From contig JBHGNT010000011.1 in the NCBI GenBank assembly GCA_043228905.1, positions 5,456,001 through 5,520,000 of the forward strand: DNA of 64,000 nucleotides, in the 5' to 3' direction. Origin of the DNA: Azolla caroliniana (taxonomy: Eukaryota; Polypodiophyta). Both the position numbers and the translations under genes were made by a program. The notes below the pieces were generated by a model that worked only from the letters and a program-made list of their open reading frames with translations, was not told where the DNA came from and made no database searches. Below, in pieces: positions 44,314 through 55,320 of the stretch (position 1 is its first letter; each line of letters opens with the position of its first letter).

Positions 44314-44587
44314 TAATGTCGATTCATAATTTTGCGAGTCGTCAATTGTAAAGATGGTCCTTGATCCCTTCTAGGATTGCAACCTATGTGTGCATGTATA
44401 TTTTATATGTAAGGGTATTTAAAATGGGTGGTTATCAAAAAATATTTTGGTAATAAGGGGTATTTTTATTAATCTTTGTTCTACACAAGGGTTACTAAAA
44501 TAGTAAAAATCATACGTGTAAGGGGTTTATAAATGATGTCATGAACGCACATGATACAACCTTCTTATGTATAGTGGAGTCCCCGGG
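44314..44587. other. Right terminal arm of PX
   Basis: No ORF. It contains AAGGGTATTT (44412), also found as CATAAGGGTATT near the left end (13147). The last ~60 bp are the diverged inverted copy of the left end. Confidence 0.5.
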
Positions 44588-45600
44588 GTCTACGTTGATG
44601 ATTTGACCTTGATCTCTAACTCTAAATCTTATCTAACTATTGCAAAAAAGGAACTTGCATGTGTCTTTCCTATCACCGATTTAAGCCCTATGACACATTT
44701 ACCAGGCATAAAAGTAACTCAAAATAGAACAAATCATACTATCTCATTGTTACCATCAAACTATATTAATTCTATTCTCCAAATATTTGATATGCTCCAT
44801 AGTAAGCCCATTAGTACTCCTCTTACCTCTCCATGTAAACTTTCAAATGATGATTCTTCCAAAAATGAATGAGAAATTTTTGAAATGAAGGATGTACTCT
44901 ATAAACAAATCCTTGGGTGTATAAGATATCTAGTAAGTTGCACATGTCCCGATATTTGCTTTGCTGTCGGTTTTCTTTCGTGTTTCATGGCTAATCTAGG
45001 ACCAAAGCATTGGATCACGCTCAAATGATTATTATGATATTTGAAGCATACTCAACATTATGCGTTGAGTTACTCGATCACACAATCTAAGTCAACCACA
45101 CTTGTGCAAGGATGGACAAACCCCTCCAACCAACTAATTGGTTGGTTGGACTCCAATTGAGGGGGAGATGTGGACGACCACAAGTCGACAGGTGGTTATG
45201 TTTACACACTAGCTGGCACTGTAATTTTGTGGAAGTTGACGAAACAAACTATCATAGCATTGTCATCCATCGAAGCTGAATATGTTGCCGGTGTTTTAGT
45301 GGCCAAACAAGGCATATGGATTAAAGCTATGCTCAGGGAATTTAAACTATTTACTATTCCAATAGTGACGTTGTTTTGTGATAATCAATCTTGCATCAAG
45401 TTAGCCAACAATCCGAAGATGAGTGACAATATACGTCATGTGGACTTAAAACATCATTTTCTTCGTGATCTCATTGAAACAAAGAGGATATAACTAAAGT
45501 TTGCTGCCACTCATCAAATGTGGGCTGATTTTCTAACGAAACCTCTTCAACATTCTAAACACATTATTTGTTGCAAACAAGTTGGATTAAGTGATGTAAT
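44588..45600 (+). pseudogene. COP1 reverse transcriptase C-terminus and RNase H
   Basis: The frame resumes with G-V-Y-V-D-D-L, so the first four residues duplicate the end of the left part (the PX target duplication). The RT/RNase H region follows with stops near 44872, 45027 and 45160. RNase H blocks are visible: T-G-G-Y-V-Y-T, A-L-S-S-I-E-A-E-Y, F-C-D-N-Q-S and H-V-D-L-K-H-H-F. The end (A-D-F-L-T-K-P-L) is at about 45545. The polypurine tract AAGGGGGAG (45644-45652) follows before the 3' LTR. Confidence 0.8.
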
Positions 45601-45652
45601 TGAAGACAAAAATAAAAAACCACACTTCTAGAAAATTTTGCTTAAGGGGGAG

Positions 45653-45851
45653 TGCGGAAAATAATAAGCGAAACAGTAAATTAATAATATTAATATTAAG
45701 AGACTCTAGTGGCAAATGAATAGATGGTTGATGTGGAAAACGAAGACCATTGTCTATTTTGGTAAAGGATGAGTGACGATGGTGTCGGGGGAAGAAGCGG
45801 AATTTCATGAGGGGATTAAGAGAGTAGTGTCATTATGTTTTTGTTTGGTAT
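45653..45851 (+). mobile_element. COP1 3' LTR, 5' portion
   Basis: It begins TG directly after the polypurine tract, and its first ~45 bp resemble the putative 5' LTR start at 3894. The LTR is cut at 45851 by the insertion of COP2c. Its remaining part is not found, because COP2c is itself truncated near 55320. Confidence 0.55.
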
Positions 45852-46320
45852 TGTTGAGAATCAAGCTCAACCTAGCTTTGTGTGTGAACACACCCTTTGA
45901 GAATCTATGAGCACTCAAAGGTCAAAAGTCACACCACCACTCTCTACACGTTAACTATGTGTCATAGAATCATATTCTAAGACATATAACTAATGAGTTC
46001 TATATTCCCCATGACTAATGAGTCTTCACATTCCTCAAGGTTCTAGAGAGAGAGTGGACATTGTAGTGAGTTAATGAAGAGAGAGACCGATATTAAATAA
46101 AGCACCCTCCTACTTCATAGAGTGTCATTCGTAACTCATTGTAATGCTACATTTTTGTATCTCACATTCTCCTTGGGAATATACACCTTCTTCTTGAGTA
46201 TTCTATTTTCCATTCTATTTAATCTATCTTGTGTTTTCTCTTCTCTCCTCTCTTTCCTCTCACACATAGACATAACACACATTTCTTCCGCTGCACAAGA
46301 ATCATACCTGATTCTTTACT
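45852..46320 (+). repeat. COP2c 5' LTR
   Basis: 469 bp. The ends match the COP2 LTR ends; the middle shares TGTGTCATAGAAT and CACCCTC blocks with them. It is followed by the initiator-Met PBS. Confidence 0.85.
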
Positions 46321-46477
46321 TGGTATCAAAGCAATTTGGTAGCTCGATCTAACTCTTTCGCGTGTGTTGTGTCCTATGCTGACGTTCAAGAAGAACCGAC
46401 TAATCGCTATCGCAGTGCGACTACATAGCTCGTGTTCAAGAGAGAAGGAAAAGAAGAAGGAAATCGTCATTGACAAT

Positions 46478-46700
46478 TATGAATACTCAAATGGGGAGTG
46501 CTCTCCCTAGCAAGAAGTTAGATAGAAACAACTTTGCATCTTAGGAGTTCAAGATGCACCAATACCTTGTCGGTCAAGGATATTGGAGCTACATCAAAGG
46601 AGCACAAGAAAATCGACCTGACCCGAAAGAGGTCGACTACTCAACATGGGAGCAAGCGGCAAGGCGAGTGATGTATTGCTTGGCGACATGTGTTCATGAC
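46478..46700 (+). pseudogene. COP2c gag, part 1
   Basis: It encodes M-N-T-Q-M-G-S-A-L-P, then a TAG in place of the Trp of F-A-S-W-E-Y, then the conserved H-Q-Y-L-V-G-Q-G-Y-W-S-Y-I-K-G. It ends at T-C-V-H-D where the hAT element is inserted; part 2 continues with H-M-L-G-Y-I-R-E at 54166. Confidence 0.85.
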
Positions 46701-46738
46701 TAGCAATGGGCCCGGTTCGGCTCGGTTTCTTGGCCTTG

Positions 46739-46803
46739 AAACCAAACCAAACCAAACCAAACCAAACCAAACCAAACCAAACCAAACCAAACCAAACCAA
46801 ACC
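46739..46803 (+). repeat. (AAACC)n array in the hAT element
   Basis: About 12-13 pentamers AAACC/ACCAA in a row, continuing as scattered AAACC motifs to 46960 and again in the right arm. These look like subterminal repeats. Confidence 0.9.
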
Positions 46804-46964
46804 ATTTATTAATAATAAAAACCCAACCAAACTGTTTTAAAATTTATGAAGCCATTTAAACCGAACCGTTAAACCAGATCGTTTAAAACCAAACAGTTTA
46901 CGAAAAATTTAAAACCAAACCAAACCAGTTTATCATAAATCAAAACCAAACCAAACCAATTTTA

Positions 46965-47165
46965 TTGATATTAATCATTATACTTATTATAAATTTGTGT
47001 GAGAAAATCATCATAAATTTATTCATCATACTCATCATAAATTTATTCATCATACTCATCATAAATTTTGTCATCATACTTATCATAAAATTTGTCATCA
47101 TACTAAACATAAATTTGGTCATCATACTAATCATAAATTTGATCAATATACTTATCATAATTGAT
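46965..47165. repeat. ~29-bp tandem repeat (CATCATACTNATCATAAATT)
   Basis: At least six diverged units between 46965 and 47165. It explains the I/L-rich and M/F-rich ORFs read on both strands here. Confidence 0.85.
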
Positions 47166-48028
47166 CATCATAAACGAAAAAGAGACTCTACACATAATAC
47201 ATATAAAATTTAATAAGTTAAAACAAGAGTTTAAAATTAAAACTTGAAAGTTAGAGCCTGTAAAGAATCAAGAGATAGATTCTTGTGAAGCGGAAGAGAT
47301 ATGAGTTATATGTGTGTATGAGAGAGAGAGAGAGAGAGTGAGAGAGAGACAAGGAATACACAAGGTAAAAGTATATTGACAAAGGAGAAAGACTCAACAT
47401 TATACAAGGTGGAAGGAGGGTGCTTTATGTAGTCACCCTCTCTCTTCATTAACTACAAGAGTCATGGAGCATGGGGAATGTGAAAGCTCATAAGTTATGT
47501 GTCATAGAATATAATTCTATGACTCATACTAAATGCTAGAATACAAAGTGGTGACATAATGGTGACTCTTGACCGTTGGAGTGTCTCTTCACTCTCAAGG
47601 TGAGTTCACACACTAGACCAAGTTAAGATTGATTCTCAACACGCCCCCTCAAGCTCAAGTCAGGCCGGTTTCAGACGTTATCCGAAATCCGCTTCAACTT
47701 GCGTTACAGAGTCCGCCTCGACTTGCTTTATGCGGAGTTGCGGAATCCGTGCTCCAGCTTGCGCTGTGCATAGTTACGAAGTCTATGCTTCGGCTTGCAT
47801 CTTTCTTCGCGGCTTTGCGTGGTAGATCGGCTCTTTGCTGCTTATTGCGTAGTGCACGGTTGTGGAATCTACGCGTTATTGCGTAGTGTCTTTAGTACTC
47901 CCCCTCAAGCTTGGCAGGTCAGGGATCGTCAATCCGAGATCGGTCATGAATTGCCATAACTTGTCGGCTCCTAAGGCTTTAGTGAAGATGTCGGCCGTTT
48001 GAAGATTGGTGCTAATGTGTTGTAGGTC

Positions 48029-50100
48029 GACATCGCCAGCCAGAACGCGCTCTCAGATGAAGTGATAATGCACTTCGATGTGCTTTGTCCGCGCGTGGAA
48101 CACCGGGTTCCGAGCCAGATAGATACTGCTCATGTTGTCGCAGTAAAGGGAAGTCGGATCCTTGATGGGTACGCCAAGATCCTTCAAAATCCTCTTGAGC
48201 CATGCGGATTCACATGCAGCTACGGGTGCACCCCTGTATTCCGCCTCCGTACTCGAAAGAGCGACGGTAGGCTGCGTCTTGCTACTCCAGGATATTGCTC
48301 CGCTGCTGAGGGAGAAAACAAATCCGGAGGTTGATCTTCTATTAGCTTTGTAGCCGACCCAATCGACGTCTGTGTACCCCTCGAGTCGTATTGGCATCGC
48401 GGTCTTATAGAGGATGCCGCAATCCATTGTGCTGCTCACGTAGCGTAGAACTCGCTTAGCGCAATCCAAGTGAGTATCACGCAGTGTTTGCATGAATTGG
48501 CTAAGGAGACTGACCGGATAACTGAGATCGGGTCGTGTGATCGTGAGGTAGATGAGACTCCCGATGAGTTGCCGATACTGAGTCGGCTCACACGATTTGG
48601 TGCCGGAGTTCGCATCTAGTTTGAGATTGCGATCGAGCGGGGTTGCCACGGATTTGCACTCAACCATCCCGAACTTGTATAACAAGTTGAGGATGTAGTG
48701 CCGTTGAGAGATCATGATTCCGGACGGAGTCCGAATTACCTCAATGCCAAGGAAGTAGTGGAGCTCCTTCATGTCCGTCATCTCGAACTTGTCGGAAAGG
48801 AGGTATTTGACCTTATTGATTTCGACGAGATGCCTACCTCCAATGACTAGGTCATCCACATATAAAATGATGACGATCGGACTTGCGGAATCGCTTTGTA
48901 TTTAGAGGGAGTTGTCCGATTTTGACATACGGAAGCCGATTTGATGAAGATATTGCGTTATCTTCGAATGCCAAGCACGCGGTGCTTGCTTGAGGCCGTA
49001 GAGAGGCTTCTTGAGTCAGCAAACCGCTTTTGGATGGGTGCTCGAGTTGAAGCCGGGTGGTTGGATCATGTATACCGCCTCTTCTAATTCGCCTTGTAGA
49101 AAGGCGTTCTTGACGTCCATTTGATGGAGGTGCCACCCTTTCGCCGCGGCAATCGTAATTACGGTTCGCACCGTCGTCATCTTTGCCACCAGGGCAAAGG
49201 TCTCTTCGTAGTCGACGCCATGCGTCTGAGCGTATCCTTTCGCTACGAGTCGAGCTTTGTAGTGGTTTACGGAGCCATCAGTGTTATACTTCACCTTGTA
49301 GATCCATTTGCATCCGATCGCCTTTTTGTGTGGTGAGGTGGGAACGAGATCCCACGTCTCGTTCTTCCGTAGTGCATGCGTCTCCTCATTCATTGTTTCG
49401 ATCCAACACGGGTCCTTTGCGGCTTTCGAAAAGGTTTCCGGCTCCCGTACTGTCGCTACCTTCATCAGAAAGGCATAATGGTACGCCTTATAATCGTTGT
49501 AGCCGAAACGGCTTAAAGGGTTCTTTTCACGAGTAGATCGGCGGAGTTTTTGATTTGCAGAGATGAGGGCTTTCTTAGCTCCGATTGGTACATCGAAGCC
49601 GCCGAACTCACTATCGAGTGAGTGAGTCGATTCATCGTCGTCGAAGCGATCTTCTTTGTATTCCGCTATTTTCGCCTTGCCTTTGTCCATCTTCGGGCTA
49701 GGCCGTGATGTGCTTTGATCGCTCAAAGGCTCTTGTGGTCTGCTCAGTCGGGTCGTGATCGGACTTTCTTTGATCATGCGCGTAGGACGATCTTCGTCCT
49801 CGATCTCTTGTTCGGCAGATTCCGGGTGGAGCGGAGTCAGAGGCGAAGTTGTCTCTGGTGCGTACCAGGATGCAGACTTTTTAAAAACGATGTCTCGACT
49901 TACTCGAGATTTTCGAGTTGAGGGGTTGTAGCTCTTGTACCCCTTTTGCTCCAGTGAGTATCCTACGAGGATACATTTCTCCGACTTCGGGTCAAGCTTT
50001 TGACGCTTCTCGTCGGGGATGTGCACGTACGCTATCGCGTCGAATATCCGGATGTGCGATCAATCAGGCTTCCTTCCAAAGTATTTTTCGTGCGAAGTGA
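48029..50100 (-). pseudogene. COP2b reverse transcriptase and RNase H, broken
   Basis: Open segments 50026-49016 and 48859-48053 are the counterparts of the COP2a RT. Stops lie near 49016 (before L-K-K-P-L-Y-G-L-K) and 48903 (in S-L-Y-I). Y-V-D-D-L-V-I-G-G is at about 48850. RNase H motifs (Y-T-D-V-D-W-V-G, S-S-T-E-A-E-Y-R-G) are present; one Asp-Ala is changed to Asp-Val. The frame is broken near 48053 at H-Y-H-F-I. Confidence 0.85.
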
Positions 50101-50934
50101 CCTCGTGCACGCCGGATGTTGTGCACCGGTTCATTAGGTAGACGGCCGTATTTGCAGCTTCAACCCAATATGACTTTGGCATATGCTTCTCGTTCATCAT
50201 GGCCCGCGCTACTTCGAGGATGTGCCGATTTTTGCGCTCGTCTACTCCGTTTTGTTGCGGAGTGTGTCAGCACGTGAATTCTTGCCCAATTCCTTCCTTT
50301 CGGAGATACGCCGTGAAATCGTCGGAGAAGTACTCCTTGTCGCCATCCGATCGAAGGCATTGTACATGTCGGCTCGTGGCTTTCTCGACTTTATTCTTGA
50401 ATTTTTGGAAGTTTCCAAACACTTCTCTCTTTTGCCGCATCGGGTAGATCCAAGTGTGCCTCGAGAAGTCGTCGATGAAGAGCACGTAATATCGGCATCC
50501 GCCGAATATAGCCGTTTGCGCCGGTCCCTATACGTCGGAATGGACTACGTCGAGTAGACCTTTGCTCACATTCCGCTATTTCGGGAATGGGTGTCGGTGT
50601 TGTTTGCTGAATTGGCACGCTTTGCATACACCTTCAATCTCCTTCTCTTTGAATGTCGAGAGTCCGATGACGACTCCTTTCGATTTCATTGCTTTGAGTT
50701 TGTTGAGATTGATGTGGCCGATTCGCTTGTGCCATAGCTCTATTTTGGAGTCGGCTTTCGTGAACATGGCGGATTTCATCTCGCGTGAATCGAGAATGAA
50801 CATCCGGCCCTCTTTTCGTCCGCGTGCTATGAGTCGGCCCTCTTTTTCGATGAAGCAACCGCCTTGATTAAATTGAACTTCCCTTCCTCTACAATTTGGC
50901 CGATTGAGATCAAATTCTTCGTAATGGTCGGTAC

Positions 50935-51008
50935 TGTCAAGATTCGAACTCTTGACATGACGATGTTATGATCGAGTGTTATGTGTTAACCACACATCTA
51001 GCATATAA
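50935..51008 (-). ncRNA. tRNA-Met-like module in solo LTR V
   Basis: On the minus strand, box A-like TAGATGTGTGG (51000-50990; 9 of 11) is followed by the D-loop GGTTAAC. A possible anticodon arm CGA-TCATAAC-A-TCG has CAT at 50970-50968, and box B GAGTTCGAATC is at 50951-50941. The T-arm stem TCAAGA/TCTTGA pairs well. It reads against the LTR TATA direction. It is unlikely to be a working tRNA, as the acceptor stem is not evident. Confidence 0.55.
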
Positions 51009-51336
51009 TCATGTATATAATTCCTAGCATCATGTGCATAATTTCTCCCTTGTATTATTTACTACCTACATGCTCTATTGTATCACATGCGTGCAACAGG
51101 TATGCATGCCACTTAGTATAAATAGTTGAGTTCACCTTGAAGGAATTCAATGTGAACAACGCCAGTCATGGACATATCAATCTAGTATTCCAATTTCGCC
51201 CATCCTCTCTCCTTGATCTTTATCTCTATCTTTATGCTTTTATGTCATTCCCTGTCTTAAGTTCCTCGCGTCATCGCTCCGTCATAGCCTCATCATCTGT
51301 GCTCCGTCTTAGTCCGCGTTTGGTGTGTCCGTGACA
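50935..51336 (+). mobile_element. Solo LTR V with antisense tRNA-like start
   Basis: A 402-bp insertion relative to COP2a at the same codon, from TGTCAAGATTCG to CCGTGACA. Flanks are GGTAC (50930-50934) and AGTAC (51337-51341), matching at four of five bases. A TATA box (TATAAATA) at about 51116 on + gives the orientation. The first ~70 bp contain a tRNA-like module on the minus strand. Confidence 0.8.
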
Positions 51337-53330
51337 AGTACATGCAAGACATTTTTAATATGATTTTTCTTACCTTCTTTTCTGAACGGAACATTGCCGA
51401 TGTGCCGAATCGGGTGCGTAGTGTCGTATCCGGTTTCGACATAGCCGGGTCGGTCTGGCTCTCGAAGTTCTCGGAACCATTCTTGATGCGATGTCATATG
51501 GTTTGAGGCACCGGAATCGACGAACCATTCGTCTTCCGGACCGGAGGAACTAGTTGAGGTAGAGGCCGACATAGAGTTTGCTCTATGTTTCATCATGAAC
51601 ATTCCGCCACGGTCGGAGTTGTGCGCATACATTCCGCCACGATCTTCGTAGTCAGAGTTGTGTTCGTACATTTCGCCACGGTCGGAGTTGCGTGCATACA
51701 TTTTGCCACGATCTTCGTAGTCGGAGTTGTTCCCGTACATTCCGCTATACTCTTCGTAGTCGGAATTGTGTGCGTAATTCGTGAGTTGTCGGCTTGTGGA
51801 AGCCGATTCACGCATCTTCTTTCGACACTCTTCTTCGTGGTGGCCGAGCTTTCCGCAATATCCGCATTCAGTTGCGTTTTGACGGCTTGGGCCGGAGTGG
51901 AAGCTCCCCCTTCTTGCGAAGGTTCCTCGTTGGCTTCCGTTTTGCAGCCGAAATTGGGAGTTGTTGTCGTAGGTCCGACCTCGTCCGCCTTGTCCTTGGC
52001 CGAATCGGCCTCTCACTCGTCCGCGTCCTCTTCCTCCGTTAGAGTGCGTGTAGAGCATGTGGCCTTCTGGCTCATTGCTCCTTGTATGCACGTGGGTTTC
52101 TTCTGTTGGGAAACAAGTCCCTCCGGATGGGAAGGGAGAAGATCAGTACCGTATGAGGAGGACTCGGCTACGGAGAGCTGGATGGTGCAGGCCCGGTATG
52201 AACCGGATGAGGAGTACTCGGCTACGGAGAGCCGGATGGTGCAGACCCGATATGAACCAGATGAGGAATACCCGACTACGGAGAGCCGGATGGTACAGAC
52301 CCGGTGAGAACCGGATGAAGAGACATATTCGTAAATATGTTTCCTGAGAGTCCATCGAGGCTACATTTGTAAATAGCCAAAAAGTCATATTAGTATAAAT
52401 ATGACTTAGGGCAAACTTTTAGTAATTGTTGTTGTTGTTGTCATTTTTCCTTGTTGGTGCAAGAAGAAGAGAGAGCACGTAATATAGTGTACAGAGAGAG
52501 AGAGAGAGAGAAAGAGGTCGTTGCCTCTGTTGTAACCGCCGCCTGTGGCGAAGATCTGTGAGCACAAGGTCGTTGCCTCGGTGAACTCACTGTTGTACAT
52601 TCTCACATCGTGACAGTTTGCAGCCTGTGGGCTGCCGTGGTTTTTCCCTCTTTGGGTTTCCCACGTAAACCTCCTGTGTATCTTCCTCTCCTTTGTGTCG
52701 TGCTTTATTTCCCATTTTCTGTGTATCATTCTAAGCTCGGTTGTGGCCGAGCGTCGCGCATAAGGAACGTTGGGTTCCCGTCATCTTCGACCAATAGCAT
52801 TGGTTGGAGCTCGAAGCAGGAGGGAGATTTCTCCTGTGCTAGAATGGTGGTTTGCATCGCGCCGAACCGTGGTGCGAGGCCGCTGAGGCATATTTGCACC
52901 ATATCATCATCATCTATACTTACGCTTATTGATTCGAGCGAGTCGCAAAGCTCCTTGATCTTCAAGGTGTATGTCGTGATGGACATGTCCCTTTGTTGAA
53001 TGTTGTTCAACTCTTGGCGGAGTTGAAGCTTCCTCGCGGTCGTGTTGGCGGTGAAAATCTTTCGTAGATTTTTCCACACTTCCTTCGGCGTCTTGGCTTC
53101 ACGAATGTAACCGAGCATGTGGTCGTGAACACATGTCGCCAAGCAATACATCACGCGGCTTGCAGCTTGCTCCCATGTCGCGTATCCGGGAGCCGCTTCG
53201 GCGGGTCGGTCTTCATGCGCTCCTTTGATGTAGCTCCAATAGCCTTGTCTAACCAGATATTGGTGCATCTTGTACTCCCAAGATGCAAAGTTGTTTCGAT
53301 CCAACTTCTCAGTAGGGAGAGCTCCCCATT
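51337..53330 (-). pseudogene. COP2b gag and protease, interrupted by solo LTR S2
   Basis: Gag 53304-52800 (D-R-N-N-F-A-S-W-E-Y) is cut by S2 and continues at 52091. A knuckle C-G-Y-C-G-K-L-G-H-H-E-E-E-C is at about 51830-51870. It is followed by five N-S-D-Y-E-D-R-G-x-M-Y repeats and the protease W-F-V-D-S-G-A-S-N-H-M near 51510. COP2a has fewer such repeats. Confidence 0.85.
52104..52783 (+). mobile_element. Solo LTR S2 (S family) in COP2b gag
   Basis: 680 bp from TGTTGGGAAACAAG to TTCCCGTCA, flanked by TCTTC (52099-52103 and 52784-52788). COP2a shows the uninterrupted site at about 42991. TATAAAT is at about 52394. It has about three 54-bp units. Confidence 0.93.
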
Positions 53331-54165
53331 TGCGTATTCATTATGTCGATTCTTCTTCTTCTTCTTCTTCTCTCTTCGAATGCGAGCTATGTAGCGAAGC
53401 TACGATATCCATGAGCCGGTTCTTGGTCGTCGGCGTAGAGCACAACACACGATGACGATGAGGCGAATGGGCTACATCGAGCTACCAAATCGCTCTGATA
53501 CCATGTAAAGAATCAAGAGATAGATTCTTGTGAAGCAGAAGAGATATGAGTTATGTGTGTGTATGAGAGAGAGAGAGAGAGTGAGAGAGACAAGGAATAC
53601 GCAAGGTAAAACTATATTGACAAAGGAGAAAGACTCAACATTATACAAGGTGGGAGGAGGGTGCTTTATGTAGTCACCCTCTCTCTTCATTAACTACAAG
53701 AGTCATGGAGCATGGGGAATGTGAAAGCTCATAAGTTATGTGTCATAGAATATGATTGTATGACTCATACTAAATGCTAGAATACAAAGTGGTGACATAA
53801 TGGTGACTCTTGACCGTTGGAGTGTCTCTTCACTCTCAAGGTGAGTTCACACACTAGACCAAGTTGAGCTTGATTCTCAACAGAGCCTATAGAAAATATT
53901 TATGAGTATTTTTTAACCTATAAACCTTGAAAACCATAAACCTTTAAACCTTTAAACCGAACCACATAAACAGAAACTGATAAACCGATAAACCGCTAAA
54001 CTGGTCAATTCAAAACCGAATTGAACCGAACCGATCCGAAACTAATTAGTAACATTTGAAACCAAAACAAACCGTTTATTTATCTTTGAACCTATAAACT
54101 GTTAAGCAACGGTTTTTTGGTTCGGTTCAGTTTGAGCCAAAACCAGGCCCATTGTTATTCATGAC

Positions 54166-55320
54166 CACATGCTTGGCTACATTCGAGAAGTCGAGATGCT
54201 GAAGAAACCATGGGAGAATCTCAAGAAGATATTCGCTGCCAACACGACGACACGAAACCTTCAACTCCGCTAAGAGTTGAACAACATTCAACAAAGGGAT
54301 ATGTCCATCACAAGCACCTTGAAGATAAGTGAGCTTTGTGACTCACTCGGCTCAATTAATGTCAATGTGGAGGATGATGAAATGGTGCAAATATGCCTCA
54401 ACGGCCTTGCACCACGGTTTGACACGATGAGGACCGCCATACTAGCACGGGAGAATCCTCCCTCTTTCGTTGATCTTCAATCCATGTTGTTGGTTGAAGA
54501 TAACCATGTTCGAACAAGGAGCAATGCCTCAGAAGATCATATGCTCTACACACATTCGAACGGAGGAAGAGGACACGACCGAGCAAGCGGCTGATTCGGC
54601 CAAGGACGAGGTGGACGAGGTCCGACTTATGAAAACAATTCCCAATTTCGGCAACAAGACGGAAGCCATCGAGGAACCTTCGGAAGAAGGGGGAGCTTCC
54701 ATTCTGGTCCGAGCCGACAAACTTCAATCGAATGCAGATATTGCAGAAAAATTGGCCACCATAAAGAAGAGTTCCGAAAGATGAAGCGTGAGTCAGCTTG
54801 CACAAGCCGACAACTCACAAATTACACCACCAACTCCGACTATGACGATCATGGCGGAATGTTCGTGATGAGACATAGAGCAAATTCTATATCGGCCTCT
54901 ATTTCGAATAGTGCCTCTAGTTTGGAAGACATATGGTTCGTCTACTCCGGTGCCTCAACCGTATGACGTCTCATCAAGAATGGTTTGGAGAACTTCAAGA
55001 GCTGGATCGATCCAACTATGTTGAGACTGGAGACGACACTACTCATCCGATTCGGCATGTCAATAATGTTCCATTTAGCAAAGAAGGTAACCAAACTTAC
55101 ATTAAGAATGTCTTGCATGTACCAACCATCACAAAGAATTTGGTCTCTGTTGTCCAAATTGTTGAGCAAGGGATGCAAGATTGATTTAACCAAGGCGGTT
55201 GCTTCATCGAAAAAGATGGCCAACTCATCGCTCGCGGACGAAGAGAGGGTCAAATGTTCATTCTTGATTCACATGAGATGAAATAGGCCATGTTTGTAAA
55301 GGGCACCAAAATAAACACCG
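54166..55320 (+). pseudogene. COP2c gag part 2, protease, start of pre-integrase
   Basis: It continues the COP2c frame with K-K-I-F-A-A-N-T-T and, after a stop near 54271, with N-N-I-Q-Q-R-D-M-S-I-T. A TGA near 54595 and several indels follow. The knuckle region has C-R-Y-C-R-K-I-G-H-H with the last Cys changed. The protease motif D-S-G-A-S reads Y-S-G-A-S. The frame ends near the E-M-K block of GAG-pre-integrase. Confidence 0.8.

Larger units (their letters stand above)
13057..44587 (+). mobile_element. PX: P-superfamily-like DNA transposon, itself interrupted four times
   Basis: The flanks are the 8-bp direct repeat GTCTACGT (13049-13056 and 44588-44595), and removing the element restores the COP1 G-V-Y-V-D-D-L codons. 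The ends are inverted: CATGGGGACTTCACTGT on the left against CCCGGGGACTCCACTAT on the complement of the right (13 of 17 match). Similarity continues inward (TTGTATnAT, then GTTCAT). It carries the spliced transposase-like gene at 32201-37920. Without L1b, L1c, TRG and COP2a it would be about 8.2 kb, of which about 4.6 kb is CA/TA simple repeat. The TIR is diverged and the ownership of the gene by these ends is inferred from position. Confidence 0.55.
50101..51420 (-). pseudogene. COP2b integrase and pre-integrase, interrupted by solo LTR V
   Basis: Fragments in several frames include D-D-F-S-R-H-T-W-I-Y-P and L-W-H-K-R-I-G-H-I-N-L-N-K-L-K. Upstream, the solo LTR V (50935-51336) cuts the frame between the protease and the pre-integrase domain. 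Confidence 0.8.
47259..53882 (-). mobile_element. COP2b: second COP2 copia copy, with two solo LTRs inside
   Basis: Minus-strand copia flanked by GAGCC (47254-47258 and 53883-53887). LTRs: 47259-47641 (383 bp) and 53504-53882 (379 bp), with TGTTGAG...TTTACA ends on the minus strand. The PBS is at 53492-53503. It is collinear with COP2a apart from solo LTR V (50935-51336), solo LTR S2 (52104-52783) and some indels. It keeps the protease region that COP2a has lost. Stops break integrase and RT. Confidence 0.93.
46701..54157. mobile_element. Non-autonomous hAT element (about 0.83 kb) split by COP2b
   Basis: Flanked by the perfect 8-bp duplication TTCATGAC (46693-46700 and 54158-54165) in COP2c gag. 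TIRs: TAGCAATGGGCCCGGTT and, on the complement of the right end, TAACAATGGGCCTGGTT (15 of 17). There is no transposase. The left arm (46701-47258) has an (AAACC)n run and a ~29-bp CATCATACTTATCATAAATT repeat; the right arm (53888-54157) has many AAACCG/AAACC motifs. The 8-bp TSD and CAATGGGCC TIR fit hAT. Confidence 0.85.
45852..55320 (+). mobile_element. COP2c: + strand copia of the COP2 lineage, 3'-truncated
   Basis: A 5' LTR (45852-46320) starts TGTTGAGAATCAAGCTCAACC, like the COP2a and COP2b LTRs, and ends GATTCTTTAC. The PBS TGGTATCAAAGC is at 46321. Gag starts at 46478 and is interrupted at 46700 by the hAT element (46701-54157); it resumes at 54166 and runs through the knuckle region and protease into GAG-pre-integrase near 55300. 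The rest is missing: the sequence switches to COP3 at about 55320. It sits in the 3' LTR of COP1. Confidence 0.8.

Noticed and set aside
13057-44587. PX as a Mutator-like (MULE) element with a 9-11-bp TSD
   Set aside because: An exact 8-bp duplication gives symmetrical ends, and the protein lacks a visible SWIM finger or MULE pattern. Not fully excluded.
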